Source: Cephalothrix simula
Taxonomy: Eukaryota; Nemertea; Palaeonemertea; Archinemertea; Cephalotrichidae
Assembly: GCA_035591015.1 (NCBI GenBank)
Contig: JAXIUW010193734.1
Location: 1 to 11,869 of the forward strand
Direction of reading: 5' to 3'
DNA: 11,869 nt
Shown: in pieces, positions 7,849-11,869 of the stretch
Numbering within the stretch: the first letter of the stretch is position 1
Layout: each line of letters opens with the position of its first letter
Translations under genes and position numbers: made by a program
The notes under the pieces: model-generated
What the model was told of the DNA's origin: nothing
Databases searched by the model: none
Seen by the model: the letters and a program-made list of their open reading frames with translations, nothing else

Positions 7849-8538
7849 GGCACCGTAAAATGTAAAAATCTCGGCCAGTCGGAACCTATTAACCCTATAC
7901 ATTTTTGGAAAGAGCACGGAAAGTTACACACCATGGGAGGGATATTTATTTTTTTGCCCCACCTGGCGGGGAGTGATGGGAGAAAATACAAAAATATATT
8001 AAAAATTTCGAAGATGGACTTAAGTCCCACTTTTAGTGGTCGGATGTTAAGGGAACACACCCAAATCGTTCAAGTTAGACAAAAACTAGCTACAATACGT
8101 TGTTTCTCATATCAAAGATACTTAATGACCAAAATATCAGGTTCCTAGGTGAAAAAATGTCCCCTCGGGATTAATTTAAGTCAAGGTTCATATGACCTTT
8201 GACTGACCCCAACGGGTCACCTGGATTTATTAGGAACCCAAGATTAAGTGCCATTTGGTATGCTTGTTATGCCAAACAGCCTATTGTACAATAAAATGTA
8301 GCTAACTCGAACGATTCGAGGTGTTCCCCTAACATCCGGCCACTAAAAGTGGGACTTAATCTTTTTTCGAATTTTTTGCACATTTAGCGCCACCACTCTC
8401 CACCAGGTGGGGCAAAAATTCTAAAAACCCTCCCATGGTAGTGTAACTTTTCATGCCCTTTCCAAAAATTTATAGGATAACCCTTCTCGGAGATCTCGAT
8501 GAGGGGGGGGGGCGAAATTTTCTACATTTTACGGTGCC
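7849..8538. mobile_element. 690-bp foldback element (long inverted repeat), copy 1
   Basis: Arms of roughly 300 bp run inward from GGCACCGTAAAATGTA at 7849 and its complement ending at 8538. Matching landmarks include CCATGGGAGGG / CCCTCCCATGG, GCCCCACCTGG / CCACCAGGTGGGGC, TAAGTCCCACTTTTAGTGG / its complement, CGGATGTTA / TAACATCCG, and GGTTCCTA near the centre (about 8190). It has no transposase frame, so it is non-autonomous. I see no clear target-site duplication. It shares modules with the element at 10140-10826 and lies in the BRCA2 intron between the Kelch gene and the SWSSSLATPP exon. Confidence 0.88.
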
Positions 8539-8846
8539 GAGTGCTTTATCAAATTTCTTCAGGTCAAGGGGGCTTAACTCTGACAAATTCCCGATTTTTC
8601 CATACATTTCTATGACATTTTTGAGTACATTCGCATGAAAATATCTGAAATATTTCGGCATAAGATGATTAGAGTCTAATAAATCATCTACAAACTGGTC
8701 CCAAGATTATTTGTGACATTTTGATAGTGGTGAACTCAAACAGCCCTTTATAATAAGATTTGACAACTAAATAATAAACCACATCGGGTGTTATGTATCA
8801 AATTCACAAAAACAGACGTCGAACATAAAGATATACGGATAATTAC
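8539..8846. other. Intron sequence next to the SWSSSLATPP exon, nothing recognised
   Basis: About 300 bp of AT-rich DNA with no repeat, RNA gene or coding signal I can support, apart from the splice donor at its right end. Confidence 0.6.
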
Positions 8847-9004
8847 CTTTACGACTGAAAGAACTAATAGGAGGTGTTGCTAAGGAACTGGACCAAGAAA
8901 GATCGGTTGAAGCATCTGTAACTCCAAGTCTTGCTGCTAATCCATGAGGTGTACTAGTAAGATCTGCTAATGGTCCGTTATTAATTGCTTTCAGGTAAAC
9001 CGGG
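8847..9004 (-). CDS. BRCA2: BRCA2, SWSSSLATPP exon (vertebrate exons 5-7 equivalent)
   Basis: The acceptor is TTTTTTTAG (AG at 9006-9005) and the donor GTAAAG|GTAATT. It begins with one base completing AG|C (Ser) from the exon at 9491, then reads PVYLKAINNGPLADL. It passes through LSWSSSLATPP (core at 8898-8869) and ends SFSRK plus one base. SWSSSLATPP is, from memory, identical to the human BRCA2 motif around residue 194 and is a hallmark of the BRCA2 N terminus. The first residues SPVYL resemble human SPVVL, which also begins with a split Ser codon at the exon 4/5 junction. The exit phase equals the human exon 7/8 phase. Human exons 5, 6 and 7 would be fused and about 12 residues shorter here. 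Confidence 0.95.
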
Positions 9005-9059
9005 CTAAAAAAAATAAACACTTCTTAATCATTATTTTCAAAAATGTTGATTTCGTAAA

Positions 9060-9322
9060 TCCTAAACGAAGAGATCATTCATGTACGGCCATCGTCTCGA
9101 AGTCGAGACATACCACGGTACAAGACCTTCAGGCGTGAGCTCTCCGGAGGAACCGACGTACGCCACCAGCGTCGTTAAATCACCGGCATGTACATCGTAC
9201 AGGCCTTTGATATCCCAGTTAGAGGACACTGGGGACCAGAATCTTTTGTCAGTGGTGAGGCTGGAACCCACGACCTTCCGATTGTGAGCCAAGGCTCTTC
9301 CCAACTGAGCTATTCCAGCCAG
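9060..9322 (-). mobile_element. tRNA-derived SINE, about 260 bp
   Basis: Read on the minus strand it starts GGCTGGAATAGCTCAGTTGG. The A box (TAGCTCAGTTGG) is at 9312-9301 and the B box (GGTTCCAGCC) at 9268-9259. The T arm pairs (GTGGG / CTCAC), but the anticodon stem does not and no acceptor stem closes, so it is not a working tRNA. A non-tRNA body of about 190 bp follows, ending near CGTTTAGG at 9060. Open frames through it are non-coding. No target duplication was identified, and the family is not named here. Confidence 0.87.
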
Positions 9323-9325
9323 ATA

Positions 9326-9344
9326 ATTATAATAATAATAATAA
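9326..9344. repeat. AAT microsatellite
   Basis: A short run of AAT units abuts the tRNA-head end of the SINE. It is either a simple repeat that served as insertion site or the tail of a second, older element. Confidence 0.75.
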
Positions 9345-9490
9345 CATTTTTACGCAAAATGGGCCAAAATATTTCGAGGAAAGTTTCCTAGTAGTGTCAG
9401 GCACCAAACCAAACTAGCAAATAAAGGCTGGAGCTTGCTTAGGAACGCTATAAATGCATCGACGGCTCCGTTTATACTAGCTTTAATTAC

Positions 9491-9695
9491 CTGCTTATAC
9501 CATTCCATCCGCAAAATGGACTTCCTCTAGTAATTTCCGGGAGCTTGTTTGAATTTTTTGAAGAGGATGACAATTTTTCGGGAGATCGAACATCTTTTAC
9601 CGGTGATAAATGGCTTACAAACGTAGCAGGAGAAAATTTGCACTGTCTAGGAGCTAGTGGTACTGATGCTGAGATCGTATTAGATGAAAGGATAC
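9491..9695 (-). CDS. BRCA2: BRCA2, first identified N-terminal exon (vertebrate exon 4 equivalent)
   Basis: The acceptor is TAATTTTTATAG (AG at 9697-9696) and the donor AGCAG|GTAATT. Two bases complete a codon (phase 1 entry). The exon then reads ILSSNTISASV, contains KFSPATFVSHLSPVKDV and ends GWNGIS plus two bases (phase 2 exit), which joins exactly to the SWSSSLATPP exon. The entry and exit phases equal, from memory, those of human exon 4 (109 bp there, 205 bp here). Similarity to human BRCA2 is weak by eye apart from an SPVK word, so the assignment rests on position, splice sites and phase. The 5' boundary is less certain because alternative AGs exist. An upstream exon ending with one leftover base is required and was not found. 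Confidence 0.75.
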
Positions 9696-9865
9696 CTATA
9701 AAAATTATAAGAGACAACAACATGTACCAAATGCTTAAGACAATCTTTTTGAAAAATATATGATCGAAAAATGAGATATATGATCGAACATGGATTGTTT
9801 TAATTTAGGCATTAGAGCAGGAGTTGGGGAAAAGGCGTCGAAGCTAGTCTATTTCTAATTTATAA

Positions 9866-10111
9866 TTTTCTTTGATTTCCGATCATTTTGACGACCCCTC
9901 TACGTATTTTGGGACTTCGATTACCGAACTAGCGGATAGGATATTACGTACTGGATCTGTAAATGTAGGGCCAGCTCTAGGCGTTTCCCCTCCGTACGGT
10001 CCTTTGCAGTATATGGATAGCAGATCAAACTACTGGGTCCATTTGCTTAGTTTTCCTTACATTTTAACATTAATCATTTTACCCTTTCCTTCTATTTTCA
10101 TATTACTCTAA
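9866..10111 (+). other. G+C-richer open stretch of unknown nature
   Basis: Between AT-rich flanks, about 9885-10045 is clearly richer in G+C and open for 82 codons on the plus strand (DPSTYFGTSITELADRIL, then GVSPPYGPLQYMDSRSNYW). There is no upstream Met, no acceptor before the open part and no convincing donor. The minus strand is open for about 46 codons and offers a GTAC|GTAATA donor with the phase that the exon at 9695 needs, but lacks a pyrimidine tract at its start. It could be a decayed exon, a transposon fragment or a regulatory block. I do not recognise it. Confidence 0.3.
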
Positions 10112-10139
10112 ACAGTCTTTCCATCATTACTTTTATAAA

Positions 10140-10826
10140 CACAAATGGATGGAAATATTGGTTAAGGCATGGCTTGGCTCCCCGCCGCCTAAGGGTTTCT
10201 CACATTAGGGAATAGGAACCCCCATAACCTATCCATCACTGGAAAGGGCATACAGAATGGAGTAGAATGGTATTAGTTTGGTGGTGGTTGATCGTTAAAA
10301 ATGTCCGAAAAGAAATGGCGGAAAATCAGCAAATTATTGATTTTCTTAGATTTTTGGCACACAGGAAAATAACAACCCCCATAAACTATATATTACAGGA
10401 AAGGGTATGTAAAATGCAGTTGAATTGTAGTGGTCCATGTCCTTACCACCAGCTGGTGAAAAATGGCGGCTAAAATGTTCAAATCGATAATTTTGATTTT
10501 TAACATTTTTGACCACCATTCTCCACCAGGTGACGGTAGGGAATGAAACCATCACCATTTTACTGCAATCTGTATTCCCTTTCCAGGGATGTATAGTTAA
10601 TGGGGGTTCCTATTTTCCTGTGTGCCAAAAATCCAAAAATCAGTAATTTGCTAATTTTCGGCCATTTTAAACCACCACCCTCCACCAGGTGGTGTAGGGA
10701 CATTTCGCATACCCTTTCTAGTGATATATAGGTTATGGGGGTTTCTATTTGCCTAATATTAGAAACCCTTAGGGGGGGTGGGTAGTTAACATCACATGCC
10801 TAAACCAATTCTTCCATCCATTTGTG
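10140..10826. mobile_element. 687-bp foldback element (long inverted repeat), copy 2
   Basis: The ends CACAAATGGATGG (10140) and CCATCCATTTGTG (to 10826) begin arms of about 300 bp that pair to a centre near 10485. Landmarks in both arms are CCTAAGGGTTTCT, ACCCCCATAACCTAT, GAAAGGG, GCACACAGGAAAATA and AATGGC. Each arm itself contains two diverged copies of a module (CCCCATAA, then GAAAGGG, then CCACCnnnCTCCACCAGGTG). No transposase frame or clear target duplication was found. Its length and modules match the element at 7849-8538, so the two appear to be one family. Confidence 0.88.
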
Positions 10827-11097
10827 CAATATTTTAGAATTTTGATTTTTATGTTAGCTAGAGGTTAGGTTTAGCGACTTCCGATTTATTTCGTGACACA
10901 CGGTCAAATTTTATCAAGTTTTTTTCAAATAATTGATGCCACATATGCAAGCGCATTTATCTATTACATGTATAGCTAAAATCCTTCCGTATCGCAAAAA
11001 AAATCCTTCATTTCGGAACATTTTGGTTATTTTAGATGGGAGCTATTCTTTCTTTACATGTAGGTCAATTCAGGGAAATTAAATATTTCTTCTTCAG
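10827..11097. other. AT-rich sequence, nothing recognised
   Basis: No supported coding exon, RNA gene or repeat, though it carries two ACATGTA words. If the start of BRCA2 lies further right, this is intron. Confidence 0.4.
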
Positions 11098-11384
11098 AGA
11101 ATATCAAACATTGCTTGTCAATTAAATTAAATTATTCATCAAGATGGAAAGCTGAATCTCCTAAGACAACAAAACTTGCTCGAAATTGCTGTCTTTCACC
11201 ATATTTTATAAAACTGGATGAACTTTTATCCCTTAAATCGGATAGACATACACCACAAATATCGATATTTGCAATTCAGCGATGTTTTTCCAACGAAAGA
11301 AAAAAATATAACACGAAAGAGAGCAAAAGAAGGGACAGGGAATCGATTAATCCACAGGGTAAAGTCAAATTCAATACAAAATAA
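11098..11384 (+). CDS. Possible terminal exon of an unidentified plus-strand gene
   Basis: A good acceptor (ATATTTCTTCTTCAG, AG at 11096-11097) opens a frame that stays open for 95 codons to TAA at 11384, unusual in such AT-rich DNA. An AATAAA follows at 11420. The peptide is basic and hydrophilic (SSRWKAESPKTTKLARN, then KESKRRDRES) with no domain I recognise. A possible donor (CAGG|GTAAAG) near 11358 would make it an internal exon instead. Its upstream exons would have to lie in or left of the foldback, antisense to the BRCA2 5' region, which counts against it. It could also be part of a non-coding RNA or a chance frame. Confidence 0.3.
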
Positions 11385-11419
11385 TATTTTCCTTCAGAAA
11401 ATTTTATTTGTTCGTTAGC

Positions 11420-11425
11420 AATAAA
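11420..11425 (+). terminator. AATAAA poly(A) signal candidate
   Basis: An AATAAA hexamer lies 36 bp past the stop of the possible plus-strand exon. Such hexamers are common by chance in AT-rich DNA, so it supports the exon only weakly. Confidence 0.25.
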
Positions 11426-11869
11426 TGATTCTACTTTTTCCTTCTTTTTGTGACTTTAAGTCCAAAAACCATCTCAAACACTTCCCATTAACCACTTCAG
11501 TGTTGTTATGCTTGACATGCAAACAATACAGCATCCTTAAAAAGCAATTTATAACGGCCAGTAATTGACAATATGGCGAATAACTCGTCAACTTATCAGA
11601 ATATTCTACTTTGTCAAAAAAAGTCCATTATTATAAAAGATATCCATTCCATACACAACATATTTAACATGAATTCCTATGCATTTTATCATATATATAA
11701 ACGACCTACATCATCGAACAGACCTATGGTTGTGGCCTAAAGTTTTGAAACACCCCTCCATTTTGGAAACCAGCGATGAAACATTAACTTGTTTTATTGT
11801 TAATTTTTCTCGAAATATGTAGCCATTAATGTGAAGAAAAGTACGAAATATATCCTATAATGCCCGGTC
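11426..11869. other. Right end, AT-rich, no supported gene
   Basis: The minus strand is open from 11627 to 11415 and includes a CLRWFLDLKSQ stretch discussed under findings. The plus strand has a 55-codon ATG frame at 11573-11740 with a reasonable start context but no recognisable features. Neither is called as a gene. Confidence 0.4.

Larger units (their letters stand above)
9005..9490 (-). other. BRCA2 intron (vertebrate intron 4 equivalent), 486 bp
   Basis: The donor is AGCAG|GTAATT (GT at 9490-9489) and the acceptor is at 9006-9005. Phase 2 is preserved. More than half the intron is a tRNA-derived SINE with an adjacent AAT microsatellite. Confidence 0.85.

Noticed and set aside
7806-8661. 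Several 60-85-residue frames on both strands
   Set aside because: They lie in or next to the 690-bp foldback, mirror each other across its centre and have no protein features.
9062-9304. 80-residue minus-strand frame (and overlapping plus-strand frames) within the SINE
   Set aside because: The frame runs through A and B boxes of a tRNA-derived SINE. AHNRKVVGSS-type peptides are well-known artefacts of such elements.
9240-9322. A genuine tRNA gene
   Set aside because: Box A and B and the T arm are present, but the anticodon stem does not pair and the acceptor stem has no partner.
9768-9855. Minus-strand stretch FDAFSPTPALMPKLKQ as a possible BRCA2 exon
   Set aside because: Slight resemblance to the human exon 3 region, but no pyrimidine-rich acceptor and no donor leaving the one base required by the exon at 9695.
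10267-10558. Frames of 68 and 70 residues
   Set aside because: They sit inside the second foldback element and are products of the inverted repeat.
11573-11740. 55-codon plus-strand ATG frame with a fair Kozak context
   Set aside because: Short, Asn/Ile/Lys-rich as expected from AT-rich DNA, with no domain or splice context.
1-11869. CRISPR array, bacterial operon or phage system
   Set aside because: Repeats are protein-coding BRC units or foldbacks, and the genes are spliced and animal-like. No prokaryotic signals are present.

Overview
The window looks like AT-rich genomic DNA from a multicellular animal. It has spliced genes with GT-AG introns, a tRNA-derived SINE, long foldback (inverted-repeat) elements and a BTB-BACK-Kelch gene. 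The style (AT-rich introns, many small non-autonomous elements, an intronless Kelch-like gene, frequent ACATGTA words) suggests a lophotrochozoan such as a bivalve mollusc. The taxon is an inference, not a demonstration.

The main content is a 5'-middle segment of a BRCA2 orthologue on the minus strand, read right to left. I assembled five coding exons from splice sites and reading-frame phase: 9695-9491, 9004-8847, 4595-4543, 4118-2636 and 1484-1 (open at the left edge). All four junctions are in phase and together give about 3.4 kb of uninterrupted coding sequence. Identity rests on a SWSSSLATPP motif identical to the vertebrate BRCA2 N-terminal motif, on a tandem array of BRC (RAD51-binding) repeats, and on intron phases that match, as I remember them, the human exon 4/5, 7/8, 8/9 and 10/11 boundaries. 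The first coding exon(s), including the PALB2-binding site, were not found with confidence. The helical/OB-fold DNA-binding domain would lie beyond the left edge.

The 4.25-kb intron between the SWSSSLATPP exon and the 53-bp exon contains a complete intronless BTB-BACK-Kelch gene on the same strand (7269-5536). The DNA for its last Kelch blade is tandemly duplicated just downstream as a frameshifted fragment. The same intron holds a 690-bp foldback element (7849-8538), a 130-bp foldback (7538-7667) and a small hairpin (5059-5132). The 486-bp intron to the right holds a tRNA-derived SINE. Upstream of the first identified exon is a second foldback element of nearly the same length (10140-10826) that shares sequence modules with the first.

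The right end (10827-11869) is AT-rich. It contains one possible plus-strand terminal exon (11098-11384, followed by AATAAA) and a speculative minus-strand open stretch with a WFxDLxS peptide resembling the PALB2-binding core. Neither is established.

Functionally, BRCA2 loads RAD51 on single-stranded DNA in homologous recombination. The nested Kelch gene probably encodes a cullin-3 ubiquitin-ligase adaptor, and nothing in the sequence links the two beyond their position.
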